Positions 1 through 11,191 are shown, counted from the stretch's first letter. The stretch is 51,164 nucleotides of DNA from Alphaproteobacteria bacterium (GCA_020054105.1 JAGVLW010000063.1:1-51164); one strand, 5' to 3'. Numbers and translations: made by a program. The notes: generated by a model not told the origin, from the letters alone.

Positions 1-1
1 C

Positions 2-61
2 CCGGAATCGGACAGTTTCTTCGCCAAGGTCAAGGATTTCTGGGAAGATTTGAAACAGTAG
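2..61 (+). CDS. dnaJ: C-terminal end of DnaJ-like chaperone (partial)
   Basis: Frame from nt 2 reads PESDSFFAKVKDFWEDLKQ*, resembling alphaproteobacterial DnaJ C-termini; dnaJ-dapB order is common in the class. Confidence 0.6.
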   Translation, partial: PESDSFFAKVKDFWEDLKQ

Positions 62-74
62 CCATGGAGACATT

Positions 75-854
75 ATGAAAATCGCCATTGCCGGTTGCTC
101 GGGACGCATGGGGCTGACGCTGGTCAAGTCCGTGCTCGCCCGCACCGATCTCACGCTGGTTTGCGTCAGCGAGCGCCCCGGATTCGATACGTCTTCGGTC
201 AATGCACAGCTTGCCGCGCATGGCGTATCCAATATCGAACTCACCTCCGATCCCAAAGAGATGGTCGAAAAAGCCGACGCGGTGATCGATTTCACGACGC
301 CGGAGGCGACGCTCGCCGTGGCCGAAGCGGTGGCGGCCAAAGGCGGCATCCACATCATCGGCACCACTGGCTTTGCCGACGCGCAGCAGAAAAAACTGGA
401 ATCGCTGGCGGCGAACGGCTGCTTTGTGCAGTCGGGCAATTTCTCGCTCGGCATCAATCTGCTGGCCGGGCTGGTCGAGCAGGCGGCCAAGCGGCTGGAC
501 GAAAGCTACGACATCGACATCAACGAAATGCATCACCGCCATAAAAAAGACGCGCCCTCCGGCACGGCGCTGATGCTGGGCTGGGCCGCCGCCTCGGGCC
601 GCGGCATCGCCCTAACGCCGACGCTCGATCGCAGCGGCGAACGCAAGCGCGGCGCCATCGGCTTTTCCGTGCAGCGCGGCGGCGACGTGGTCGGCATCCA
701 TGACGTGATCTTTGCCGGGCCCGGCGAGATGCTTACGCTTTCGCACCAGGCATTCGACCGCAGCATCTACGCCGACGGCGCGCTGCGCGCAGCCCTCTGG
801 GCGCGCGGAAAAAAGCCGGGGCTCTATTCGATGAAGGACGTGCTGGGATTATAA
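75..854 (+). CDS. dapB: 4-hydroxy-tetrahydrodipicolinate reductase
   Basis: MKIAIAGCSGRMG NAD-binding motif, DFTTPEAT, GTTGF, EMHHRHKKDAPSGTA signature. Confidence 0.96.
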   Translation: MKIAIAGCSGRMGLTLVKSVLARTDLTLVCVSERPGFDTSSVNAQLAAHGVSNIELTSDPKEMVEKADAVIDFTTPEATLAVAEAVAAKGGIHIIGTTGFADAQQKKLESLAANGCFVQSGNFSLGINLLAGLVEQAAKRLDESYDIDINEMHHRHKKDAPSGTALMLGWAAASGRGIALTPTLDRSGERKRGAIGFSVQRGGDVVGIHDVIFAGPGEMLTLSHQAFDRSIYADGALRAALWARGKKPGLYSMKDVLGL

Positions 855-1664
855 TACATAGCCAGCACCAGCCGCTCTGCTAAGCTGATCTTTTTTTAGT
901 GCCGCCAATTCTGTTTCTAAAAGTTGATTAAATACGTCCGGCGGTTGAACGCTTATTATCGCGCGCTTACCTGACGATCTTGAATCATGCGCATATTTGG
1001 CCTCTGGTATGGAACCAAACGTAATCTGTTGCTCGGAATCGTAAAACGCGACAAGCGCGGGCAATAATTTTTCCAATATAACTTTGGTCTCATCGTGACG
1101 CATAGGAACCAGAGAACCATTCGTTGTCGGGCCGTCTTCCGTAGGATAATTAAGCGCCCCATTCTCGTCAGCATGTATGAGTATTTTTCGGCACATCTCT
1201 TCAACAATTCGGTCAGAAATATCATCCGATAGCGGTACTTGACCGGAATGGGTGCCAAGAGCATTACAGGGTGTTGACTTCATCCATATCTCAACCGTGC
1301 CCGGACCTCTGCCTGGCTTTAAAACAAATGGAGATTCATATCTGCCTTGGTAACTTGGTTCGCCTTTGCCGTTGTAAAATGCTCTTTTATTGATGAAGTC
1401 CAGCAAGTCCATGAGCATGCTTGCTTGCGCATGCGTTACCTGATTGCTGATGAATATAGGTACTCCATCCAATTGCTCGCTCTCGATAGCTGGCTCTTCC
1501 CTAGCGCCTATATACCTGTCCCCCCATTCCTTACATCCCACTTGATCTGAGACTAAAAATGCAAGGATGCCCAGCAAACTCTGTTTTTGCTGTGTCTGCA
1601 TGCTCCGGCCAAAACCAGAACTATTATTCACATAGGATTGAAAGGTAATCGCCTGCTGCGGCAT
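849..1664 (-). CDS. hypothetical protein
   Basis: 271-aa ORF, convergent with dapB (6-bp overlap); no recognised domain. Confidence 0.6.
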   Translation of the reverse strand: MPQQAITFQSYVNNSSGFGRSMQTQQKQSLLGILAFLVSDQVGCKEWGDRYIGAREEPAIESEQLDGVPIFISNQVTHAQASMLMDLLDFINKRAFYNGKGEPSYQGRYESPFVLKPGRGPGTVEIWMKSTPCNALGTHSGQVPLSDDISDRIVEEMCRKILIHADENGALNYPTEDGPTTNGSLVPMRHDETKVILEKLLPALVAFYDSEQQITFGSIPEAKYAHDSRSSGKRAIISVQPPDVFNQLLETELAALKKDQLSRAAGAGYVL

Positions 1665-1666
1665 CG

Positions 1667-3397
<1,731 letters not shown>

Positions 3398-3835
3398 GGG
3401 CAGTCATGGCCAGGCACGAGTGGGTTGCAACATGCGGATAAATAACCGCTTACCATCATTGCCTATTTGGGTTAAGATTAGGTGTTAATATTAAGAATTT
3501 TTAGTTAATCATCTTTTTCACGCTGTGAAAAGGGTAAATTCCATAAGCTGCTGTATTATTATTACTTTAATGTATTTTATGGATTATTTTCCCTTGCAGG
3601 AAAGCCACGGCGTTATATAATCGCTCAAGTACGCTTGTTTTTGCGCCCAATTGCTGTATAAGCCTGTCTCTCGCCGCATCCGCAGCGCAGAGGGCACATC
3701 GCTTGGCAAGCCAAGTGGATTTTGCTTTTATAAAAGCTGCCGGCCCGGCTGGCAACTTATTCTTGGTGACGCGGGTGGCGTCGTCCTACGAAGCTTTAGC
3801 GTAGGAGGAAGCAGCCCGGCGAATTTTCTTGGTGA

Positions 3836-3912
3836 CGCGGGGTGGAGCAGCCCGGTAGCTCGTTAGGCTCATAACCTAAAGGTCGTCAGTTCAAATCTGG
3901 CCCCCGCAACCA
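3836..3912 (+). tRNA. tRNA-fMet (CAT), initiator type
   Basis: 77-nt cloverleaf CGCGGGG TG GAGC..GCTC G TTAGG CTCATAA CCTAA AGGTC GTCAG TTCAAAT CTGGC CCCCGCA ACCA; C1 x A72 mismatch typical of initiators; CCA encoded. Confidence 0.95.
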
Positions 3913-3913
3913 A
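3871..3913 (+). repeat. attL: 3' half of tRNA-fMet, direct repeat of 24891-24933
   Basis: 43 bp with 2 mismatches versus 24891-24933; identity begins in the anticodon loop. Confidence 0.88.
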
Positions 3914-3958
3914 TCTCATAGCCAATCTCCGGCGATTGGCAAAAATCACAAAATCTTT

Positions 3959-3982
3959 TGGTGCCGCACTGGTGCCGCATTT
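3959..3982. promoter_or_regulatory. integrase arm-type/attachment motif (tandem ctggtgccgca)
   Basis: 24-bp exact inverted copy of 17134-17157 just upstream of the integrase gene. Confidence 0.6.
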
Positions 3983-4106
3983 TTAAGCCTCCACAAAATT
4001 TGAGGGCGATAAGATGCGAGGCGCATATAGCTTGGGTTACGAGTGGAAATACTGGTGAGGTACAGATTTGTACGTGTGATGCGGTGAATAGCCGAGATTT
4101 TGCTAT

Positions 4107-4877
4107 CTACACTTCCACCATCAGCCCAGCCCTATCAAAGCCTTTGCACTCAAAATCGCCACCGCGCTGAGGATAACCCAGCTGGTTAGAGATGATCTGC
4201 GTTTTGCCGATGGTCTGGTTATCGCATTCATGGGTATGGCCATACACCCATAAGCGCGGTTGGTATTTTTCGATCACCGCCAGCATATCCAGCGAGTTAA
4301 AGGCAGGCATCAATGGGCTATTGCCATATTGCGTGTTGGGATTCACCACCGGCGCATGATGCGAAATCACTACGCGCGTACCGCTTAAATCCTGCTCGAA
4401 CCAGGCTAGCAGCTTTTCCACATATGCATTATGAAGCGGAATAGTATCGATTGACTTCAACAGTTCCCCGCCGGATGCCATGATATACCGATAATCGTTC
4501 ATCTGTTGCCGTGCTGTGAGCATGGCGAGTGGGTCTTCCTTGTGAAAATCCGTCCACATAGTGCCGCCGAAGAAATGGATGCCATCGATGCTTATTCCTT
4601 CATCCTGTAGGAAGAAGACATTTGGATAACCGGCAGCAAGCCAACTTTTGAAGCCTGAATTTTCTTCATCCATCGGCTGGCGGGTGTAATATTCGTGGTT
4701 GCCAGCAACGTACAACACTGGCTTCTTCCAGCTTTCCAGAAACCGTACAAGCGGTCGGTAATCCTTAAACGTGATGATATCGCCCGCCAGAATCATGAGA
4801 TCGGCGTTGCTATCCTTCGGTGGTAGAAAATCGGTGCCGAATTCAAGATGCAGGTCGCTGTAAGTAATAATTTTCAT
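4107..4877 (-). CDS. calcineurin-like metallophosphoesterase
   Basis: SDLHLEFG, LAGDI, AGNHEYY, SHHAPV, YGHTHE motifs. Confidence 0.92.
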   Translation of the reverse strand: MKIITYSDLHLEFGTDFLPPKDSNADLMILAGDIITFKDYRPLVRFLESWKKPVLYVAGNHEYYTRQPMDEENSGFKSWLAAGYPNVFFLQDEGISIDGIHFFGGTMWTDFHKEDPLAMLTARQQMNDYRYIMASGGELLKSIDTIPLHNAYVEKLLAWFEQDLSGTRVVISHHAPVVNPNTQYGNSPLMPAFNSLDMLAVIEKYQPRLWVYGHTHECDNQTIGKTQIISNQLGYPQRGGDFECKGFDRAGLMVEV

Positions 4878-5413
4878 GCTGCTATTTCAGCCATTCCCCG
4901 GCACCAATCATTCGGCTTGAATGTCGGATGAGTTGGCCGAATGGCTTCGGTCATATAAGGAATGATATCTTCGTAGGCAACGCCCAGCATTTGCATACGC
5001 GCAACAGTAATCGGATTATAAAATATCAGATGCGATTTAGATGCCCGGAAGAAGAGCCGCCGCAGTTTCCCGCTAAATTTCAGGCCACTCACCAGCTGCG
5101 TAAATGTTAAAGATAAGTGGCGCCGGTCGATATTTGTCCGCACCTCATCCAGCGTAATCACTCGGTTAGGGTTGCGGACAATATAATTGTACATCAAATC
5201 TGTTTGCGAATAAAAATTGGGGCGATGACGCTCGACGGAACGGTCGGTAAATTCATCCATGAGAATTACTCTACCTTCATGGCCATTTATACGAAATACC
5301 ACCTGATCCGGCTTAACCAGCGGGGCGGCGTAAAGACGGTAAATGGTGGCACTCTGTTGCAATTCTTGACCAGAGAATTGCGTGGTGTGGCTGATAGATG
5401 GGTTCTGGCGCAT
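4874..5413 (-). CDS. hypothetical protein, possible winged-helix segment
   Basis: 179-aa ORF overlapping the phosphoesterase start by 4 nt; operon-like. Confidence 0.65.
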   Translation of the reverse strand: MRQNPSISHTTQFSGQELQQSATIYRLYAAPLVKPDQVVFRINGHEGRVILMDEFTDRSVERHRPNFYSQTDLMYNYIVRNPNRVITLDEVRTNIDRRHLSLTFTQLVSGLKFSGKLRRLFFRASKSHLIFYNPITVARMQMLGVAYEDIIPYMTEAIRPTHPTFKPNDWCRGMAEIAA

Positions 5414-5437
5414 AATTTTTTCCTTAATATTATCGGT

Positions 5438-5674
5438 TTATTTTTCGGCTTTATAAGCAAGCCACCCACCGAATAATAATCCTACGCCAGTACATATCAA
5501 CAATGTGATAGGCACACTCAACCAACCGAAATAGATCAATAGCCAGCCAGGAAAATTGAAGAAGCCGGTCGCACCACCCAGCACGGCACATATAAAATCA
5601 ACCACTGGCGTTTCCGGCTCATCCGCATAGCAGCGATATTTCCAGCCGCGATAGCTCATGGCGTTTTCTGGCAT
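5438..5674 (-). CDS. small membrane protein
   Basis: 78 aa, two hydrophobic segments, overlaps upstream XRE gene. Confidence 0.55.
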   Translation of the reverse strand: MPENAMSYRGWKYRCYADEPETPVVDFICAVLGGATGFFNFPGWLLIYFGWLSVPITLLICTGVGLLFGGWLAYKAEK

Positions 5675-5877
5675 AGATCATTCACCGAGCATCTGAGGAT
5701 GGCGGCTATTGCTATCAACTCATCGCAGGTGGGGGAATCACCGCCACTTTCGTATTTTTGCAGATGCTTCGATGGGATGCAGAGCCAGGCTGCAAGCGCA
5801 TCTTCCGATAGCTGATTTTCCTGCCGCCGTTGTCGTATATTTCTGCCGATGGCAAGACGTATGCTTACCCTATCCAT
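5656..5877 (-). CDS. XRE-family HTH regulator
   Basis: IGRNIRQRRQENQLSEDALAAWLCIPSKHLQKYESG. Confidence 0.82.
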   Translation of the reverse strand: MDRVSIRLAIGRNIRQRRQENQLSEDALAAWLCIPSKHLQKYESGGDSPTCDELIAIAAILRCSVNDLCQKTP

Positions 5878-5910
5878 GACTACCTTATCTATAATGTGCT
5901 ATTAAATCTT

Positions 5911-5940
5911 ATATAGTGAGTATTATACTCATATAGTGAG
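5911..5940. promoter_or_regulatory. candidate XRE operator: two atatagtgag sites 20 bp apart
   Basis: 10-bp direct repeats 5911-5920 and 5931-5940 flanking gagtattatactc, in the divergent promoter. Confidence 0.5.
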
Positions 5941-6001
5941 AACATTGGAATAGCAACATTGATAACTTTCCCGCTGCTTAATCTTTTGAAAGCGGGGAGT
6001 T

Positions 6002-6247
6002 ATGAAGGCAAGAAACCTATGCGGAAAGCGTGTAAAATTGGCGAGAATCGAAAAGGATATGAAGCAGGTGGATTTATCGGCTGCATTGTCGGTGGATTAC
6101 GATATCGAGATTTCGCAAAAAGCGATTTCCCGGCTGGAGCGCGGTGTGCGCCCGGTTAATGATATGGAACTGGTGGCGCTGGCCAAATTACTTGGCGTGA
6201 CGACGACGTGGCTGATCTTTGGCGATAAGGGTGAGCGCGGGAAGTAA
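6002..6247 (+). CDS. XRE-family HTH regulator
   Basis: VKLARIEKDMKQVDLSAAL...ISQKAISRLERGVRPVNDMELVALAKLLGV. Confidence 0.88.
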   Translation: MKARNLCGKRVKLARIEKDMKQVDLSAALSVDYDIEISQKAISRLERGVRPVNDMELVALAKLLGVTTTWLIFGDKGERGK

Positions 6248-6283
6248 TCTATAACGAAAAAACGTAATCGCCAGTCAAAGAGA

Positions 6284-7246
6284 TTGCGCCTATCAATGCC
6301 AGATATTTATTTAGATACCAATGCTCTTAGGGCGCTTAAATTTGAAACGGAAATAGCCGCTTTATTAAATGCATCTAAAGCAAATGCTGGCATAAAACTT
6401 ATTATCAGTGAATGGGTTTTATACGAACGATCCCGCCAATATTATCAAGATAATTTTGAGAAAAAGCTCATAAAAATTAGCGTTACTGATGTTTATAAAG
6501 CATTCAAACATTTTTTTCAAAGCTATGGAGTCGAAATTGTTGCTCATACTCCTGGAATGGACGCCTTAGCAGAAACTATTCTGCAAGATGAAGCTCATTA
6601 TTTCAAAGCAAATAACCCCAATGACCGTCGAGATGCCTTAATATATGTAGCAGCATTAAACTCTCTCAATAAAGAGGGCGCTGTGATCGTTTGTGAAGAA
6701 GGAGATTTGAGTCTCGCTTTTGAAAGAGCGGGATTTACAGTACGGCGCCAGGCAAAAGATTTTGTAGAAGAACTATTCGGCGATTGCGCATCCCAGCAAT
6801 TAGACCTTCCCGATGTTATTGCTATTGTCAGAGATCAGCCGGAACAAGGCGGAAACGAAGCTTTTATTGAGACTCTTAAAAAAGTTGATGCGAAATATGC
6901 TGAGCAATTTAGTGCTATTAGAGAGCTACCGCAAAAAACATCATCAGTATCGCCCCTGTTAGAAGGCCTTACCGCTCATGATTTGGCATTACGACTGCGT
7001 GTCCTTGGCTATACGCAGTGGTTCTCACCCATCAGCAAACAAGAGCTATATACGCTTTTAGAGGGGAAGCAGTATAAAAGTGATGTGATTGATAACAATG
7101 CAGAGAGGTTGCGTATTGAGGAGTTATTGCTTGATACCGGCAATCACTGGCTTCCCAATACTCAGACCCCAAAATCAAAAGAAATATGTGAGCAGGCGAT
7201 GGCATCAGTAATGCCAGAAATAATTGAAATAATAGGGGCATCATAA
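6284..7246 (+). CDS. PIN-like domain protein (putative RNase)
   Basis: IYLDTNALRAL N-terminal acidic motif, ISEWVLYER, NDRRDALIYVAAL, VCEEGDLSLAFE: PIN-fold acidic residue order. Confidence 0.75.
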   Translation: MRLSMPDIYLDTNALRALKFETEIAALLNASKANAGIKLIISEWVLYERSRQYYQDNFEKKLIKISVTDVYKAFKHFFQSYGVEIVAHTPGMDALAETILQDEAHYFKANNPNDRRDALIYVAALNSLNKEGAVIVCEEGDLSLAFERAGFTVRRQAKDFVEELFGDCASQQLDLPDVIAIVRDQPEQGGNEAFIETLKKVDAKYAEQFSAIRELPQKTSSVSPLLEGLTAHDLALRLRVLGYTQWFSPISKQELYTLLEGKQYKSDVIDNNAERLRIEELLLDTGNHWLPNTQTPKSKEICEQAMASVMPEIIEIIGAS

Positions 7247-9657
7247 TGGATAATACACTTAAGCAAAAAGCCCTCAAACAGCTTGCCCTTGCTGGCGGCT
7301 CTGCCGCACAAACTTTGCTAAACAAAGAGGTCGATAAGATTGCAACGGCGCTACAGGTGGAGACGCGCTACGATCTTATTGATGATCAGCTTGAGCTGTT
7401 GGATACGATTGCCTATCGGGTGCATGAAAAAGCTGTTGAAATCGCGAAAGCCTTGCTTGTCAGGTTGGAAACGTTGACGCTTACCTATCAGGAAATAGTG
7501 GGCTACCCTGCCGAGAAATTAAGTGAATACCAGAATAATAACACACTGATCGGCAAAACGCTGGAGACACTGGAACATATCCGTTATCACCAGCCTGTCG
7601 CTATTCTCGATATCTTTTTCCAATATTCTACGCACGCAAATATTGAGGTGGCTAAAAAAGCCATCCACGGCATTGAAATGCTAGCCGGTTTCGACCGAGA
7701 TATTTTTTATGGCGATGGAAAAGACTGGCCTGGGCTTGGTTGGGAGCCGCAAGAAAAGGGGATTGAAAAGATCAATGTTTTCTCTGACGCTGATAAGCGT
7801 AAATCATTCTCCGGCATTATTGCTGCCTGCAATAAAATTTTATCTCCCACCATCGAGGGTACAAATTGGACATATAAATCCGTGACCATAAGCACCGGCG
7901 CGGTTCCTGCCATACAGGGTATTAAGGATATTCGCCAACAAGCGCTGGCTATTTTGCAAAATATCTATGAACTGGCCGATACTCTCGAACGTAAAAAAAC
8001 CGTTCTCAACAGCATGAACCACGCTACACACACGCCACATACAGGTTATAAAGATGATGTGCTTGCTATGATCATGCAAGACACTGCCACCGTATTGCGA
8101 TTTATGAAAACGGTAGTTGCGGATGAAGATTTACTGATCGTGCAGAAAATAGAGCATGATGCTTATTTCTTCTACCGAAGGGGTACCAATGAAAGCGTGA
8201 AAGCGCTAGCTCTGGAAGTCAAAGCCATCATCGATGCGCATACGGAATATCAAATCTTCAAAATATTAATTGGTTTTCAGGGAGTGTTTCGCCCTTGGGA
8301 TGCAACGCAAGAGCGCGATCATGATGATTTTGAACGAGAACAAGCACTGCGAGAAGAAAAGGCCAGGGCATTTGCCGCATCCATTACGGATGGTGATTAT
8401 CTCGCCTGGAAAGCGCGTATCCTGAATTATGCCAGTATCAAATCTGATGACATGGCAATGTTCCCTTATTTCGCCAAATTCCTAGAGCATTTTGGTAAAG
8501 TCTCTCCTGCGTTGGCGCTCCGCTTATTATCGGAAATCTCAGAGCAGCTGGAGGGCTTTATTATCCCCATCCTATGCGGTGTGTGGGAGACTACGGAAAG
8601 GGATAATGCCAAGTGTATTATTACCACTTGGATTGATCAGGGGCGCTATTTATTCGCCCTGGCACGCCTCTTTGAATATACGGCAGGTTTGGATGAAGCA
8701 TTGCTGAAAAAGATTTATGCTGCTGCAGTAGCCGAAAATAATTTAGGTGCAATCAATCAGGTGATTTTGACCGTTTCGGCGCAATATAACGATACTACTA
8801 AGCATCTAATACACGAGCTATTCCTGCCCGCGCTGGAGATTTTGACCGGCCATAAGAATAGTGGCTGGATATTCGGCTTTTGGTTTCGGAAACAACGCAG
8901 CGAAATATTGGCCGATATGGAAGCACCTGGCCAGCAGCGCATCCTTGATAACCTATTCCATCTTGATGCTATCGACTACCAGGCGGAAGAAATCCTATGC
9001 AAAATTGCAGAGAAATTTCCTGCGTTGGTGGTTAAGTTTTTCTGTGACCGAATCGCCGCAGAAAAAGAGGCGGATATCAGCGGCAAAAAAGAACCGATTC
9101 CCTTTAGCTTCCATAAACTGGCAGAGCCGCTATCAAAAATTCCAGAGGAGGCCGTGGATATCGTATTGGCCACCTATGATGGCGATTACGGTATGTTCAT
9201 TTATCGCGGCGGTCGATTGCTCAAAAATATTTTTCCCAACCCATCCGAGTTATTTATCAATAAGCTCATACAGCTGGTGCGCACTAAGGATGAAAAAAAC
9301 CTATTATTCGTAATGGCCATCCTACGGGGCTATGAAGGCCAGCCTTTCCTTCATGAAGTATGCAAGGAATTGGTGAAAGTGTTGCCAGAGGGTGGCAAAC
9401 TATTAAACGAGGTAAGTATTATTTTGCAGACCACCGGCGTTGTATGGGGTGCATATGGCTTCGCAGAAGCGCACCAGCGGAAGATAGAAGAAATCAAGCC
9501 GTGGCTGGATGATCCTGACGATAAGATAAAACAATTCGCCCGAAAATATATTGCTGGTTTAGAAAAGCAAATCGACATTGAAAAGAAGCGCGCCGATGAA
9601 GATATTATGCTCCGAAAGCATCGCTATGGCGACAGCGCAAGTGAAGAATCAAATTAG
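7246..9657 (+). CDS. 803-aa predicted all-alpha (HEAT/solenoid-like) protein of unknown function
   Basis: TAATG overlap with the PIN gene; helical repeat-like composition; no enzymatic motif recognised. Confidence 0.75.
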   Translation: MDNTLKQKALKQLALAGGSAAQTLLNKEVDKIATALQVETRYDLIDDQLELLDTIAYRVHEKAVEIAKALLVRLETLTLTYQEIVGYPAEKLSEYQNNNTLIGKTLETLEHIRYHQPVAILDIFFQYSTHANIEVAKKAIHGIEMLAGFDRDIFYGDGKDWPGLGWEPQEKGIEKINVFSDADKRKSFSGIIAACNKILSPTIEGTNWTYKSVTISTGAVPAIQGIKDIRQQALAILQNIYELADTLERKKTVLNSMNHATHTPHTGYKDDVLAMIMQDTATVLRFMKTVVADEDLLIVQKIEHDAYFFYRRGTNESVKALALEVKAIIDAHTEYQIFKILIGFQGVFRPWDATQERDHDDFEREQALREEKARAFAASITDGDYLAWKARILNYASIKSDDMAMFPYFAKFLEHFGKVSPALALRLLSEISEQLEGFIIPILCGVWETTERDNAKCIITTWIDQGRYLFALARLFEYTAGLDEALLKKIYAAAVAENNLGAINQVILTVSAQYNDTTKHLIHELFLPALEILTGHKNSGWIFGFWFRKQRSEILADMEAPGQQRILDNLFHLDAIDYQAEEILCKIAEKFPALVVKFFCDRIAAEKEADISGKKEPIPFSFHKLAEPLSKIPEEAVDIVLATYDGDYGMFIYRGGRLLKNIFPNPSELFINKLIQLVRTKDEKNLLFVMAILRGYEGQPFLHEVCKELVKVLPEGGKLLNEVSIILQTTGVVWGAYGFAEAHQRKIEEIKPWLDDPDDKIKQFARKYIAGLEKQIDIEKKRADEDIMLRKHRYGDSASEESN

Positions 9658-9796
9658 TATATCTCCCATGCTGCTGTTACATAATACTTTATTCCTCCTA
9701 TCTATATACGCGCCTCCGTGGTACTAATCTTCATGGCTTAGATTTTATATGAATAAATCAGCCTGTTTGCGGCACTGCCGCGTTTTAGGATTTCCT

Positions 9797-10513
9797 ATGC
9801 ATGAAAAGAAAAATACCATTCTGGTGGTGGATGATGAACCTCAGATTCAAAAGATGCTGGGCATCTTGCTGGACGCCGAAAATTTCAAAATTGTCGAAAG
9901 CACCTCCGGCAAGCAGGCGATACGCATGTGCGCCTCCATCAAGCCTGACCTGATCTTGCTCGACCTCGGCCTGCCCGATATGGATGGCAAGGAGGTGATC
10001 GCTGCCATCCGCGAATGGTCGCAAGCACCGATTATCGCGCTTACGGTGCGCTCGCTGGACGAAGAGATCGCCGCTGCGCTGAATATGGGCGCGAATGATT
10101 ATGTAACCAAGCCTTTCAACGTCGATGTACTACTGGCACGCATTAATGCATCTTTGCGCAGCGGTGCGGTGCGCGAAACAGGCGAAGCGGAATTGCGCAA
10201 TGGTTCGCTGCGCATGGACTTGGTACGGCATGAGGTGTTTGTGAATGATGCGCTGTGCGCGTTTACGCCCAAGGAATACGATCTGTTACGGCATTTTATG
10301 GTCAATCGCGGCAAAATGCTTACTCACAAAGAGATTCTCCACACGGTCTGGGGCGCTGCGCACGGCGACGACACTACCTATTTGCGCGTCTATATCGGCC
10401 AGATTCGGGAAAAGATCGAAGAAAATCCTGCAACGCCCGTATTCATTAGGACGGAACCAGGTATTGGCTACCGTATGGAAGTATTCCCGCACGCCGTATC
10501 AAAGGCAGCATAA
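9797..10513 (+). CDS. OmpR/KdpE-type response regulator
   Basis: ILVVDDEPQIQKML, LLDLGLPDMDG, KPF; winged-helix C-terminus FTPKEYDLLRHFMVNRGKMLTHKEIL...GIGYRM. Confidence 0.92.
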   Translation: MHEKKNTILVVDDEPQIQKMLGILLDAENFKIVESTSGKQAIRMCASIKPDLILLDLGLPDMDGKEVIAAIREWSQAPIIALTVRSLDEEIAAALNMGANDYVTKPFNVDVLLARINASLRSGAVRETGEAELRNGSLRMDLVRHEVFVNDALCAFTPKEYDLLRHFMVNRGKMLTHKEILHTVWGAAHGDDTTYLRVYIGQIREKIEENPATPVFIRTEPGIGYRMEVFPHAVSKAA

Positions 10514-10516
10514 ATC

Positions 10517-10699
10517 CTATAGCGGCGGATTTGCCCGGCGGCCTGTGATGATGCTGTAGATCAAGCTTGCGACAAATAGCACGACAAAAATAAGCGCCAG
10601 AAATTTGGCGATCCCGGCAAAGTCGGCAGCCAGGCCGCCAAAACCAAAAAACGCGGCAAGCACGGCCAGAATAAAAAACGTAATCACATAATTTAACAT
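10517..10699 (-). CDS. DUF1328-type small membrane protein
   Basis: MLNYVITFFILAVLAAFFGFGGLAADFAGIAKFLALIFVVLFVASLI. Confidence 0.88.
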   Translation of the reverse strand: MLNYVITFFILAVLAAFFGFGGLAADFAGIAKFLALIFVVLFVASLIYSIITGRRANPPL

Positions 10700-10710
10700 A
10701 AACATTCCTT

Positions 10711-11172
10711 TCAATGATTGGTTGTATCGGTAGCGTCTTCTCCCAGCTTAACCATATCTTCCATAGAAACGGCATGGGTGGAAGCCTCGTTGTCTTTGTG
10801 AATGTGAGTCGCCAGGTTCTGATAATCCTTTTGCAAGGAATTGATTTCGCCCTCGCTTAAATTTTCGATGCTGATCATACGATTGTTAGCGCCGTGCAAG
10901 GCGGCGATGATCTCATTGAGTTTGATCTGCATCGCCAGCGAGTCTTTATTCTGCGAGCGCTGAATCAAAAACACCATGATGAATGTCACGGTGCCGCCCG
11001 CCATCCTCATTACCAATTCCCAGCTATTTGAAAAATGCAGGAAGGGGCCAGAGACCAGCCATATCAAAGTAAATCCGACGGCCACCAGATAAGCCCACGG
11101 GCTGCCCGCCCAAATGGCCGAGCGGTAAGCAAGATTCTCAAGAAATTTAAAATTCTCGGAATGCGCGATCAT
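10711..11172 (-). CDS. low-affinity iron permease-family protein
   Basis: GSPWAYLVAVGFTLIWLVSGP...TFIMVFLIQRSQNKDSLAMQIKLNEII. Confidence 0.87.
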   Translation of the reverse strand: MIAHSENFKFLENLAYRSAIWAGSPWAYLVAVGFTLIWLVSGPFLHFSNSWELVMRMAGGTVTFIMVFLIQRSQNKDSLAMQIKLNEIIAALHGANNRMISIENLSEGEINSLQKDYQNLATHIHKDNEASTHAVSMEDMVKLGEDATDTTNH

Positions 11173-11191
11173 AAAAGTAGTGGATTAGGAC

